From Sepioteuthis lessoniana (taxonomy: Eukaryota; Mollusca; Cephalopoda; Myopsida; Loliginidae): 64,000 bases of DNA. The notes under the pieces are model-generated. The model was not told where the DNA came from. It made no database searches and saw only the letters and a list, made by a program, of their open reading frames with translations. Positions 42,800 to 53,443 of the stretch are shown in pieces (position 1 is the stretch's first letter; each line of letters opens with the position of its first letter). The DNA is taken from positions 37,731,336-37,795,335 of the forward strand of contig OY757934.1 of assembly GCA_963585895.1 (NCBI GenBank), written 5' to 3'. Position numbers and translations under genes: made by a program.

Positions 42800-43612
42800 T
42801 GAAGCGCCTGTAACGATTTTCATCGTAAGAAATGAACACGAGGAACTAAGTTCAAATCCTGGACGAGGCTGTTTACACTTCACTTCGAGCAAATACTCTT
42901 GAAGAATACATGAATCTATTTGTTCTTTCTCTAGCTATAGGTAAATAGCTGGGAAGGCTGGTTATTTTAGCCTTCGTATGATGATCGGTCAAGGAAAAGG
43001 AAAATTCTAAATTTAAACCAGCTGTCTAAATTTCTGAGACGAAGCTTGTTGATTTTTATTATTAAGGTTTTTCGGACTATTGTCTTCATCTTTATTGTTA
43101 TTTCCACAACGTTTCGGCCGATATGTTGTCCGGCCTTCTTAAAAAAATTTCAAAAAAAATGAAATCTGAATATGAGCACAGGTAAAAAAAATCATACATA
43201 ATACTAATTCTAGCTAAAGTAAGAACATTAAGTTTATAATACCCAAAAATTCACTCTGAATTGTCCAGCAGGGTACATGGTTACATGGCGTAACCGTTAC
43301 AGGCGTTGGTACCCTGAGCTTCTAAGAAAGAAATCATCTGAAGGTTGCAGGTTCAATCCTCACTACAGGCGAGTAATATACAGAAATACACTTGTATCCG
43401 GTTATAGCAAACGGAATCAGAACAGGTGACCCACGTGGTTTCAATAAAGGACGTAGTTCGAAGTTCCGTAAAGGTGCCTGAGTTCGACAAACACCCGAAG
43501 AAGGCTGGACGACATATCGGCCGAAACGTTGTGGATATAAAGATGAAGACAATAGTCTGAAAAACCTTAAACCAGCTGTTCTCCACTTAAAAACATATCT
43601 GGAGAGGAGGTA
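42800..43612 (+). repeat. SINE B copy, split by an E element
   Basis: Left part 42800-43026: head GCGCCTGTAACGATTTTCAT, B box AAGTTCAAATCCTGGACGAG, body to AAATTCTAAATTTAAACCAG. Right part 43580-43612: TCTCCACTTAAAAACATATC, TGGAGAGGAGGTA. The intervening E element is bounded by a 13-base duplication. Confidence 0.85.
43027..43566. mobile_element. Family E foldback retroelement with hammerhead-like cores
   Basis: 540 bases bounded by the direct repeat TTAAACCAGCTGT (43014-43026, 43567-43579). The left arm (about 43062-43140) and right arm (about 43490-43566) are inverted copies. Each holds the core CCGAAGAAGGCYGGACRACA, TATCGGCCGAAACGTTGTGG. Inside are a tRNA-like block with B box GGTTCAATCCTCACTACAGG (43350-43370) and an A-rich spacer. 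CYGAAGA, a GGCCG/CGGCC stem and GAAAC follow the hammerhead layout known from Penelope-like elements. No protein is encoded. Confidence 0.75.
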
Positions 43613-43627
43613 TTGGATAAATACATA

Positions 43628-43904
43628 TGTATTAACCAACTCTTTCCCAAGAACACATTAATCTTTTTAGCAGAGTTTAACAAATTTAAATTCAGAGTTT
43701 TCCTTCTCCAAGACCGGTTGCCATACCAACGTTAAAGATTATAATCTACCCTTCTATTTATGTAGAGCTGAAGAGAGGATAGTTTGATGCATATTTTCAC
43801 CAAGAGTATTAGCGCTATAAAATGTAATCAGCTTCGTTCAGTATTTGAACTCCAGGTGCCGTGTCCATTTCTAACGTCAATTACCATTGCACTACGAGCG
43901 CCAT
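43628..43904 (-). repeat. SINE B copy with target duplication
   Basis: Minus-strand SINE B: head GGCGCTCGTAGTGCAATGGT, GAAATGGACACGGCACCTGG, body to AAGAGTTGGTTAATAC. TTGGATAAATACATA flanks it at 43613-43627 and 43905-43919. Confidence 0.9.
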
Positions 43905-43919
43905 TTGGATAAATACATA

Positions 43920-44929
43920 CAGACATAATCAGTTTCTTTGTATGTAACTCGACCTTTAATGTATTTATTTTGGTTCATTTAGAATGTGTCACTATCACTC
44001 GCATTCCAAATTGCTGAAAAGTATCGATTTTTCATACTAAAATACAGCATGTTTTTCCAACTTAACTTATGTGGCAGCCACGTATCGAAAGATTGGTGCA
44101 AATGAATTTAAACACTTGATTTAAATATGTGCACTTTAGCTATTATTATCTGTCAGAATTGAAGAGAAATAAAACGTGAAAATCAATTTGGAAGAATATT
44201 TCATATTTATTATTACGTAGATTTCGCCTTTAAGAGCTGCGTCAGATAATGATTTGAAAAATTTTCAGGAAAAATATCCAAGAATATTACCATTGTCTAT
44301 GGGATTGTCATGGCAACGTAATTAGGAAATGTCAATCATTACGAAACTTTCAAAGTTGGAGACATAAAAACGTCCGAAATCGAACTTATGGCCGTTACTT
44401 AAAGCATGAAGTAAAACATTTGATAATATTATTAGTTGTGTGTAAATGAAATAAAGTTGGCAATAAATTATAATCAAATAAGGCATTATAATTTAGTCAC
44501 TGTGAGGTACAAGTTTTTTTTGTCTTGTTATTTTTTGTTATTCTACCCTTTAAACCTGTCAAAGAATCATGTATTGTTTTAATATTGATCTTCCCAGAAA
44601 AGATGACAAGTTATAGAATCCGAATTGTGGCGTTGTAGAGTGAATTCTATATATTTCAGGCATTTATTATGGTGTGTAAAGAAACATAAGAGTTTCTTTC
44701 AAATTAAAGTTGTTGTACGTCTTAAATTAAAAGCTGATGAGCGCATTTAGAAATACCCTCCCGCCTTTTCACCATGCATACCCCTCATTATTCTAAAGGA
44801 ATGTCTTCATTGGATTACAATCAAACTAGAACATCGTCTTCCATTGTTGGTTATCTCTCGTAACTAGTCCCACGAAAAGTTGAGGTGACTGATCCCATGA
44901 AAAGTTGAGGTAACGAAAGAACTTGTTAC
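43920..44929. other. No feature seen
   Basis: About 1 kb of AT-rich sequence without recognised repeats or exons. Confidence 0.4.
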
Positions 44930-45025
44930 TTGATCCCGGTCACAAAACCGACTGCATCACACTCCACAAATCTGCATAACTGGAGTCTCACGATCAGACG
45001 CAGTTTACTGCAATACCCAGGACGT
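44930..45025 (-). repeat. Family D fragment
   Basis: Minus strand: GGTATTGCAGTAAACTGCGT, CTGATCGTGAGACTCCAGTT, ATGCAGATTTGTGGAGTGTG. Only the middle of the element. Confidence 0.6.
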
Positions 45026-45641
45026 ATGTACAATGGAAAGAGAATGGATCTTCTCATCTTATTAACATCCTAGCTTAGAAAGCTCCTGTTATTCATTAAA
45101 AATAAGTCTTAATTTACCTAGGAAAAAAGTAATCATTAATAATGATCTATAGTTCAGATTATTTTCATAAGATAAAATCTATGAATAGCATTTTGATATA
45201 TTACTAAATTTAATCACAAAGCGAGCAAAATTATATTTACTGCTTCTGTTCATAGAAGAAGAGAAGTTTGAAAACTTTTTGGGGTTATCTGATATCGTGG
45301 CGTTTCACCTCATCCAATATTACATTTTTCCTCACTATACTTATCTGACATTTAACAGCAGTGACATGATATTGGCCTTTCCCAACTGAATTTCCCCCTT
45401 TTCACTTGAATTGTTGTATTGCCAATAAAATCTGCTCGATAATAGTAGACTAATTAATTAGCGGAGAGATCATATAGTATGAAGGCTGTTATAGCTCCCA
45501 TAATCAAAACAGGTCAGCATTGGTAAAACAGGCAAGTTTTGTAAGTTAGCCTCTATGTATTCCCATAAACAATGATTCAAATGTCAAGCGTAAATATTGC
45601 TTTATATCTGGACCTTTTGACTTTCACTAGATTTAAACAGA
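45026..45641. other. No feature seen
   Basis: AT-rich spacer. Confidence 0.4.

Positions 45642-45699
<58 letters not shown>
45642..45699. repeat. (GT)n microsatellite
   Basis: About 28 GT units, followed to 45842 by a looser TGTGTA/TATGTG-rich stretch. The long ORFs here are repeat artefacts. Confidence 0.95.
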
Positions 45700-45701
<2 letters not shown>

Positions 45702-45928
45702 TTCGGATTTTTATGCTGTTCGATGAATATATCTTTCTTCCTCTCATATACGTCTGTATGTGTGTGTGTATACCTCGATATATGTGTATGTGTGCGTGTA
45801 TACCCAAATACATGTATGCTTATCAATATACGTATGTGTGTGTCGTCTGGGTTTCATGTTAAAGTATTTTTATTTTATATAGACCAAACAAGTATGCATA
45901 CACAAAAACACAGATGTGTCACCCACCG

Positions 45929-45929
<1 letters not shown>

Positions 45930-45971
<42 letters not shown>
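45930..45971. repeat. (TA)n microsatellite
   Basis: About 20 TA units. Confidence 0.95.
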
Positions 45972-45973
<2 letters not shown>

Positions 45974-46142
45974 CCTCCACAGACAAACTATTTCGTTGTA
46001 TTACAACTCTTCAGTGTGGCTAGACACGTAGGACGCTTGAAGCTGGGATCGAAACCCGTCCAACTTTACGCTAGACTTCGCATCAGACCACTCAGATATG
46101 AGCTATTTCTTTGGTTTAATTAATTTACAAATTCGTTTTAAG

Positions 46143-46345
46143 TTTGATTTGGTTGCCTTTTATGGCATATCAACCATTATTGGTTATTTAATGCCAAATC
46201 CTGTTTTTACATATATATTAAATATATGATTTGTAAATTTATTTTGTCGATACACACTGTTAAATTATCAAACAGCTCACTTTCAAACAATTCAATTTAG
46301 TATAAGTCAACAAAGTAAAATAGTTCCAGATATTGCAATGTATCA
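46143..46345 (-). repeat. Family C element, 3' half
   Basis: Minus strand: ACTTATACTAAATTGAATTG and AACAGTGTG units, then GGATTTGGCATTAAATAACC...GTTGATATGCCATAAAAGGC and an AACC-rich end. Confidence 0.8.
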
Positions 46346-46437
46346 GTTACAATTCAGAGGAGTGTATGTGTGTCATTCTCTAGGAGAGATTCTGGGTCGT
46401 GTTTATACCATTTGTTCGTTATTATCATTATTATTAA

Positions 46438-46468
46438 TATCAATATTAATATTAATATTATCAACACC

Positions 46469-46515
<47 letters not shown>

Positions 46516-46516
46516 G
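46438..46516. repeat. (ATT)n microsatellite
   Basis: ATATTA variants, then about 15 TTA units. It directly abuts the antisense LINE-R end, as a LINE 5' truncation or tail boundary might. Confidence 0.9.
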
Positions 46517-46549
46517 CCTTCTTTATGGAGTTGTTTAATATTATTTTGC

Positions 46550-46905
46550 TGCTTGAGAGCTTTTCACATCAGCGTTTCACTGGAGTTTGAGTGACAGTAA
46601 GTCTCCTCAAATTTCCAGGACCCTTCACAGTATTCTGGCCGAGCTTAACGATGCGGTAGTTTGGATGGTCTCCCCTCGTCCTGTTATTTCTAAGTTCTCT
46701 AATACCAGCACTAATCTTTTAGTGTCTGTACTAAGAGCACCAGTTACCATTGGTATAACCGTTACTTTCATGCTCCACAGTTTTTTTCAATTCCCTAATA
46801 AGGTCGAGGTACTTATCCTTCTATTCGCTTTCTTTCAATTTTACTCAATAGTCAGCCGGAACAGCAAAGTCTACAATCCCGCAAATTCTCTTTGTTGTTT
46901 TTGTT
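46550..46905 (-). pseudogene. LINE-R C-terminal end
   Basis: The minus strand reads KVTVIPMVTGALSTDTK, an ELEI/GR block, TIQTTASLSSARILR and VLEI. Same segment as the three copies at 14.2-15.4 kb. On the plus strand the sequence stays open for 112 codons, a known shadow of this family. A (TTG)n tract lies at its far end (46890-46921). Confidence 0.78.
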
Positions 46906-46924
46906 GTTGTTGTTGTTGTTTATA

Positions 46925-47084
46925 AGGTTTGATCATCTGTAACAGCAATGATTCTCTCAGAGTACGATTATGTATTTATAAATCTAACTGAATGCAAAAA
47001 AGTAAATATTTCTTTATATATGAGGTTAAAACTACATTATAATACGTATATATTTTTGCCTAAATTTTCGAGGTATCCTCAGTA
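46925..47084. other. No feature seen
   Basis: Short spacer. Confidence 0.4.
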
Positions 47085-47365
47085 TGACAAAAACTGCATC
47101 TCATGGTGAGACTACAGTTCTAGAGATTTGAAGAGTATCGAGTACCCCATTCACATTGATATTATTCTCAGGTCCTTTCTAAGCCGGAGGGTCAAATAGA
47201 TCGAAAATTGTTCGTATTTCATTGGACCGTGTGAACAAAAAAGCTTCTTAAGAAACAGTTACTCATCAAATGTAAATATGAACGTACTATTAACGCGATT
47301 CCCTAACCTCTAGATTTAAAATAACTCTAGACTGGTTGACATGTTAAAAATAACCAATCGATCAA
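47085..47365 (+). repeat. Family D element
   Basis: ATGACAAAAACTGCATCTCA, TGGTGAGACTACAGTTCTAG, AGATTTGAAGAGTATCGAGT, GATTCCCTAACCTCTAGATT, and the end TGGTTGACATGTTAAAAATA, ACCAATCGATC. Confidence 0.72.
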
Positions 47366-48032
47366 ATTAAGTCGTCCAAGTGATTTCTTTTGTTTCTTCC
47401 AATAGACAAGAGTATTTTTTTCTTTTTTTTTTTTTTTTTTGCACTCCCGAACTCAAATAATACTCTCATTATCTCTAGGTAACTAGATGTACTGTAACCA
47501 ATGCTTTTAATCACTGGGCCATATGTCCTGTATTCATAGAAAGATATTTTACGTATAATCCTATTATCAAACATGAGTTTTGCTCTTTCAATAGTCAATT
47601 ATATTCAACGAGTCTCTTTTTTATTATTATTGCTATCAGCTTCGAGACTACAACGGGTTAATGAGAGATTTGGATTTATTCACTGAAAAATCATTCAGAA
47701 CGGCAAACAGATGAGTAGCTGAGCTACACATTGATTAAGTGTCTGTGCGCATGAGAACCTTATTAATCATTCATTTTATAGAAGACGACATTTGTTGAAT
47801 AGCGAGAGAGTGATGAGTTTACTCTGGTTATGTGCTGGACGACGTTGAATGCTCTTCAAAGAAAAATATAGTCAACATTGTAAAGCTGCAGAAAATGCCA
47901 TCGTTGCGTAAACAGTAACAGGAATGCAAGAGTTATCTCCCGTACACTTTATGAATCGGTGGCAAAACTGGAAGTCTTTTACATAATACGATGATATTAT
48001 TTATCAGAAGGCTTTGCTTAGTGTGGTTCAAA

Positions 48033-48036
<4 letters not shown>
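47366..48036. other. No feature seen
   Basis: T-run at 47412-47440, otherwise no supported feature. Confidence 0.4.
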
Positions 48037-48082
<46 letters not shown>

Positions 48083-48083
48083 A
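48037..48083. repeat. (GAAA)n microsatellite
   Basis: About 12 GAAA units. Confidence 0.95.
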
Positions 48084-48142
48084 ACTCTTAGCAGGAGAAA
48101 GTGAAACGTAAATAAATTCAAAGGAAAGGGAGATTGATAAAA

Positions 48143-48392
48143 CAGATTGTTTGTTTGTTTGTTATTCAATGGCATATTAGTCTTCTCTGGTTATTTAATG
48201 CCAAATCCATCAATTTCTAGGACAGGAGTGGTGCTATTTAATCGATAGATGGGTGGATAAGGGGGTTCGTACGTTTCCCAAGGGAATTTATCCGAAAGTA
48301 AACGTAATAGCGTGACTGGAGTTCGAACTCGCGTTCTGCGATTCCGCAATCCAGAGCAGTCCAGCGCTGTAACCATTACACCCATTGAAAAA
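48143..48392 (-). repeat. SINE F copy, best tRNA head
   Basis: Minus strand: ATGGGTGTAATGGTTACAGC, GCTGGACTGCTCTGGATTGC, GCGAGTTCGAACTCCAGTCA (A- and B-box regions). Then CACGCTATTACGTTTACTTT, CATCTATCGATTAAATAG, GGATTTGGCATTAAATAACC...AATATGCCATTGAATAAC and an AAAC repeat. A tRNA-derived head is joined to the family C tail. Confidence 0.85.
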
Positions 48393-48480
48393 CAAAAAGA
48401 ACTCAAATGATGCAGAAAATGAAGACTGAATTATTAAAGTTATATTGAGAGAAAAAAAGAATATAAAAAAGCAAAAGTGA

Positions 48481-48534
48481 GAGAGATAGATAGATAGATA
48501 GATAGACAGATAGAGACAGAGAGAGAGAGAGAGA
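48481..48534. repeat. (GATA)n(GA)n microsatellite
   Basis: Six or so GATA units followed by GA repeats. Confidence 0.9.
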
Positions 48535-48670
48535 GCGTAATTAGTGTAGTCGACCGAGTAATTACCCGTGAAAAAATCAGGGATATATTTGAATTTCTAA
48601 AATGTTTCCTATAACCATGAAAAGGGATTTATCTACTCTATTGTAAGAATAAGTCTGCGTCATATATATT

Positions 48671-48906
48671 GTCCGGCTCATAGGACTAGTGGGTAGAGTG
48701 TTCACCAATGGTCCAGGAGACCAGGGTTCAATCACAGTCGAGTCATACCAAAGCTTAAAAAATGGTACTTGATACTTCGTTGCTTAACACTCAGCATTAT
48801 AAGGTACGTATCAAGAGTAAAGTGGAGCAATCTAGCACCCTCCCCAACACCTCTGTGTAGTAGCTATTGAAAAGGGGCCTTCGAGTCGCTCTCGACTACG
48901 GTCACG
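48671..48906 (+). repeat. SINE A copy
   Basis: Head GACTAGTGGGTAGAGTGTTC, B box GGGTTCAATCACAGTCGAG, body to CTCTCGACTACGGTCACG, then (CAA)n and (TA)n to 48946. Confidence 0.9.
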
Positions 48907-48913
48907 AACAACA

Positions 48914-48946
<33 letters not shown>

Positions 48947-49353
48947 TGCGTTCTGGTTATGACACTAAACTACATCTGATGGTGAAGCTCCAGTTCTCGT
49001 GTTCTGGGGAATGTTGATGACTTTGCTTTTTTTGGTTATTCCTCTCATGTCCTCTCTGACCCGGAGTGATTGGATGTGTTATATTCCTATTTATTGGTAA
49101 AAATGATCCCCTTGAAAATTATTTGTATTTGAAAGAAATACTTGAAACTATACAACTGTGTGTGCATTTGTATTTGATAGGAATAAAAGATATCGTCTTA
49201 CCGTGCAAACAAATGATTATAGATAAAGTGCAAATTTTTAATGCGATTAACAATGAAAATACAGTCATGATTGTAATCAAACATTAACACGTGAATCAAA
49301 TTTTGGCATTAAATTGCCCATAAAGAGTTGTAATGCCGTTAAACAAATAAGAA
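48947..49353 (+). repeat. Family D element
   Basis: TATGACACTAAACTACATCT, GATGGTGAAGCTCCAGTTCT, GTTCTGGGGAATGTTGATG, CTCTGACCCGGAGTGATTG. Two internal CAAACAAATGATT-type units follow. End: TTTTGGCATTAAATTGCCCA...TGTAATGCCGTTAAACAAA. Confidence 0.78.
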
Positions 49354-49356
49354 AAT

Positions 49357-49609
49357 TAAAGTTGGCCGACAGTAGCCAAGGGCGAACCGAAGGCTCGCTT
49401 TTCAAAAGCTACAACACTGAGGTGTGGGCGAGGGCTTCTCCTTTCCCTGGTTTGCACCACTTTACCCTTGATCCGTACCTTATAATGCTGAGTGTTAAGC
49501 AAGGAGGTATCAAGTACCATTTTTGAGGCTTTGATTGGACACGACCTGAGATGGAACTTCGGGCTCCCGGGCCATTGGCGAACATTCTGCCCACTAGACC
49601 AATAGGCTA
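49357..49609 (-). repeat. SINE A copy
   Basis: Minus strand: CTATTGGTCTAGTGGGCAGA, ATGTTCGCCAATGGCCCGGG, B box degraded (AAGTTCCATCTCAGGTCG), body to TCGGCCAACTTTAATTTTC. Confidence 0.9.
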
Positions 49610-50299
49610 GTAAATATGTGGGAAAATTATAGAATTCTGAAATGTAGGAAATATCAAAATTACAAAAACTGACATTCCTCAAGAAAAAAATACTTTGGCA
49701 AATTTCGTTATTTCAAATTTAATGTGTTTGAGGAAGCAATCGAAATATTCATGATCCAAGGGAGATAATTGTGCTTTGAGTACAACTCATCAAACTGCTG
49801 TTTCGCAGTGAGATATAAAAAAAATGTATGCGGATTGAAATAGAATTATAACTAGCGAGAAGGTCCTGCCTCTGCTGCCATACTGGCAACTTCTGTTTCC
49901 GACGTCATGGGCATTACAGTCGAAGAGAACATCGTAGATTCACAGGCATCTGTACAGACATATTCAAGAGTTTTCTATGGTAGATAATATATAACTTCAC
50001 TGCTAAAATGAAACAATTGTTGCATTAACGAATTGTTTAAAAGTTAATTTCTGACGTAGAAATAAATTTCCAATATACAAGTTGCGATCAAAAAGTATCG
50101 AGACTGAGTTTTTATCTTTTCTTAGATTTAAATGTTAACGTTCGCATAGTTGAGCAACTTATACAATACTGTGACGATGTTTAGACATCAATACAACCGT
50201 ATAGATATCTAGACTCTATCTGTATAGATATCGAGACTCTTTCCAATTATAAAAAATGTGAAACCATTCTCAATATAATTTGAATAACAGATTTTGTCT
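49610..50299. other. No confident feature
   Basis: One CCAAGGGAGATAATT motif at about 49757. At 50085-50110 GTTGCGATCAAAAAGTATCG, AGACTGAG resembles a mariner-type end, but no partner end or transposase is visible. Confidence 0.4.
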
Positions 50300-50690
50300 C
50301 AATTTCGGAGATGAAGTTTGATAATTTTTATCACTTAGAATATTCAGACTATTGTTTTCATCTTCATTTTTATACTCACAACGTTTCGGCTGACATGTTA
50401 ATCAAAAAGGCTCGATGAGAAAAAATGTGATATGAGCTAAGGTAAAAAATCACACATAGTAGTAAATAGTATTTCATTGGTTCATGGAAACATTAGGTTT
50501 ATAAGTCCCAAAATTGTAACAATCTACCGAACCCACGCGAATAAAATAAATGGTTCAGTTCGAGAATCTGTGTAAGCTCCCAAGTTCAACAAGAAACACC
50601 TGAAGAAGACCGGAGAGCATATTGGACAAAATGTAGTGAATATAACAAGGAAGACGAAAACAATAGTCTGAATATTCTAAGTGATAGAAA
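50300..50690. mobile_element. Family E foldback element, internally deleted
   Basis: The left arm (50335-50420: CTTAGAATATTCAGACTATT, CACAACGTTTCGGCTGACAT) is the inverse of the right arm (50590-50685: CACCTGAAGAAGACCGGAGA, CAATAGTCTGAATATTCTAA). The tRNA-like block present at 43.3 kb is absent. The left hammerhead-like core keeps GAAAC, while the right has lost it (CAAAA). Confidence 0.72.
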
Positions 50691-50884
50691 AAATAGATTT
50701 TTATTAGCAAAATATAGGATTGTGCAAATGTTCATACTGACCAGACCAATCTGTACGTGACTTGTCCTGGTTTCTTAAACTGAAAACTTATCTCAGCGGT
50801 ATGATTTGAGGGCATGAGAGACATAAAATAAATACAACAGAACAGCTTTCCAGCTAACCAAAAAGAGCATATTGAGAGATACTT

Positions 50885-51440
50885 CTGTTGTATATTGACC
50901 TCCGACCCGGCCAAACATGCCATTCCAAAGACGGCGGAAGTGCATATTCCATTGGCGTGGGCGAGCTTGGCTGACAATATGGGACAAGGTAAAATCCCGC
51001 GGTATAGTCATAGACTGATGCACCGAAAGAGAGTGACCTGTGAACTGCATGACAGTTATTTCCGCTCGATGACAATCAAACATGCCATTCCAAGGACAGC
51101 GGAAGTGACACATCCCGATGGCAAGTTATGGGCAGATATAGAGTGGGCGATTGAACTATTATATAACTCGGTGAAGACAGGAAGTCAGTTAGTTTGGAGA
51201 CCAGTTGGTGAGAGGATGCTAGGATGAGGACATGTCCCAGAGAGGCTGGGCCCCCAGGCCCCCGGTTGAGCAGTCCAAGAGAACGAGAACGACACACGGC
51301 TATGTCCGGAGGGGCCGGGGAAGTCAATATGTTGCAGTTCTGTTCGGTCTTCAACTCCCTCTCACACACAAACCTTACAATAAAGTGAGAGGTATACTTT
51401 TTTAAAGAAGTCTTCGCTCGTCTTCATTGCCTTGTCGTCA
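50885..51440 (+). other. GC-rich block, possible solo LTR
   Basis: Much richer in G and C than the surrounding sequence. A motif ATGCCATTCCAAAGACGGCG, GAAGTG at about 50916 recurs with few changes at 51081, a direct repeat about 165 bases apart. An AATAAAG polyadenylation signal at 51380-51386 is followed by a CTTCGCTCGTCTTCATTGCC stretch, as in R-U5 of LTR retrotransposons. No second LTR, primer-binding site or protein is in the window, and no clean flanking duplication was found. Confidence 0.35.
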
Positions 51441-51679
51441 TTATTATTGTGCCATTATGTATATGTATTATGTGTTTTTACAGTTAATCATAGTCATGGT
51501 TATTGTGTGGCTATACAACACTTCGACCTCTGGAAATCTCACCAGAACGGTTATGAACAAGATTAACGTTTTGATCATAGTTCATTATGTTCAACTGACT
51601 CGTCAATATCGAGTAGATTGGTTAACTTGCACCTTCTATCAAGTCATAAATATTTTGTACTTTACATATGAGTCTCCAG
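51441..51679. other. No feature seen
   Basis: Spacer. Confidence 0.4.
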
Positions 51680-52252
51680 GACTTTCTATAGGCCCAGGCT
51701 GCAGAATACACCAACTGCATCTCTGAAAATTTCCCCAACGAGGCCTAGTCAACTGGAGCTGTAGAATACACTGACTACTTCTCTGCAGAGGAGTGAGACT
51801 TCCCCAACGAATGTCCCAGATTTGACACTAAACAATCTGATGGTGGGTTTCCAGTCATGCAGGAGCTTTGGGGAATGCGGAGTACCCCTCCATTGCCATC
51901 GCTCTCAAGTCTACTCTGGGCCGGAGTTGGAGCACCTGATTGGGTCTTATCTAGGTTATATGGAACTAAACAGGGTACTTACGCTAAGCTAATTTTTTAA
52001 AAATAGAACTGTTTTGACATTTAAACAGTGTACTCATGCTAACATGAATTCCTTTAAATAGAACTGTTTTTAAATTTAAACTGTGTACTTATGCTAAACT
52101 GAATTGTGGGAAAGGGGTCAAATAGGAGTAAACTTTGTGCTTATGTTAAACTGATTTTTTTAAAATAGAATTGTTTATATGTATAAAATGGATTTGCCAT
52201 TAAATAACCTACAAAGGTGGATATTCCATAAAACCAAACCAAAACAAAACAA
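51680..52252 (+). repeat. Family C element with partly doubled head
   Basis: A short first head (GCCCAGGCTGCAGAATACAC) is followed at 51740 by a full head (GGCCTAGTCAACTGGAGCTG). Then ATCTGATGGTGGGTTTCCAG, CATGCAGGAGCTTTGGGGAA, about four internal units and the tail GGATTTGCCATTAAATAACC...GTGGATATTCCATAAAACC. Confidence 0.88.
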
Positions 52253-52393
52253 ACTACTTTCTGTTTGGCTGGAATGGCATATTTTATATTATGCTGACGG
52301 CAAGGAAGTTTGTGCGATGGTGACCTCTAGTAACCTCATCAATATTGGAGCCGGACGTCAACTCGATGTGTGTGAGTGAGCGAGTGGAGAGAG

Positions 52394-52397
<4 letters not shown>

Positions 52398-52441
<44 letters not shown>
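52398..52441. repeat. (TA)n microsatellite
   Basis: About 22 TA units. Confidence 0.95.
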
Positions 52442-52444
<3 letters not shown>

Positions 52445-52686
52445 CATAAATATATTCAGCAGATATGCAGGAATAACAGAAAAAAACTTCATAGCTTAAA
52501 GATAAAAATAAATAAATAAATAAATAAAAGTAATTAATTTTACACAACTGATGATCGCTCTAATAATATAATCTCCTTATCTATACGTTCAAATCAACAA
52601 TCCTCCATTGATTGAATATTGTACAGTGAAAATTACGAATTAAGTTAAACTATTAATATGGTAGACTGCATGTTCTTGATACAAAC

Positions 52687-52695
52687 TCTCTCTCT

Positions 52696-52768
<73 letters not shown>

Positions 52769-52790
52769 TATATATATATATATATATATA
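52687..52790. repeat. Compound (CT)n(CA)n(TA)n microsatellite
   Basis: Three dinucleotide types in series. Confidence 0.95.
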
Positions 52791-52956
52791 CGAATAATAA
52801 TACAACATGTTGAGAAAAATACATTTAGCTATCTAAAAAAACAGTCAGTATATTTATATTCTGCATCATTATCTGGCAAAGATCGTTCGATTGACAGGAA
52901 ACTGAGCTAATTAATTTCATGACTGTAGATCGAGAATATGAACAAGTATATATAAG

Positions 52957-52960
<4 letters not shown>

Positions 52961-53010
<50 letters not shown>
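52961..53010. repeat. (TA)n microsatellite
   Basis: About 25 TA units. Confidence 0.95.
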
Positions 53011-53012
<2 letters not shown>

Positions 53013-53319
53013 TGTTTATGATGTCTTGTGGCTGTTTTTAAATTTGATAGTTGACACTATAGAAATAATAGAATCTTTTAATAAAAACATAAATTTCAAT
53101 TTTCTTTTTTGAAGTCCTTTTGATTATTTCACTTCACTATGACTGCCACTCAAACAGTAATATTTTTATGCCTATTCTCGAATTTTCTGTTTGCATTCCA
53201 TAACTGATGCATTCATATCGCTTGAATTATATTAAAATGCTTTTTGAAGTTTTTGCTTTTTTTCATGTTTTTTTACGAAATGATTCTATAATATATACAA
53301 CTAGAATCATAATACTATT

Positions 53320-53322
<3 letters not shown>

Positions 53323-53386
<64 letters not shown>

Positions 53387-53397
53387 TCAAGAAAAAA

Positions 53398-53443
<46 letters not shown>
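53323..53443. repeat. (TA)n and (GT)n microsatellites
   Basis: About 30 TA units to 53382, an 18-base spacer, then about 20 GT units. Confidence 0.95.

Noticed and set aside
45572..46031. VCVCVC and YIYIYI reading frames (also at 21713-21965, 24255-24443, 53207-53497, 57491-57775, 60441-60769 and 63472-63660)
   Set aside because: Pure translations of GT, GA and TA microsatellites, not proteins.
50085..50112. Mariner terminal repeat (GTTGCGATCAAAAAGTATCG)
   Set aside because: Resembles mariner ends, but no inverted partner, TA target or transposase is nearby.
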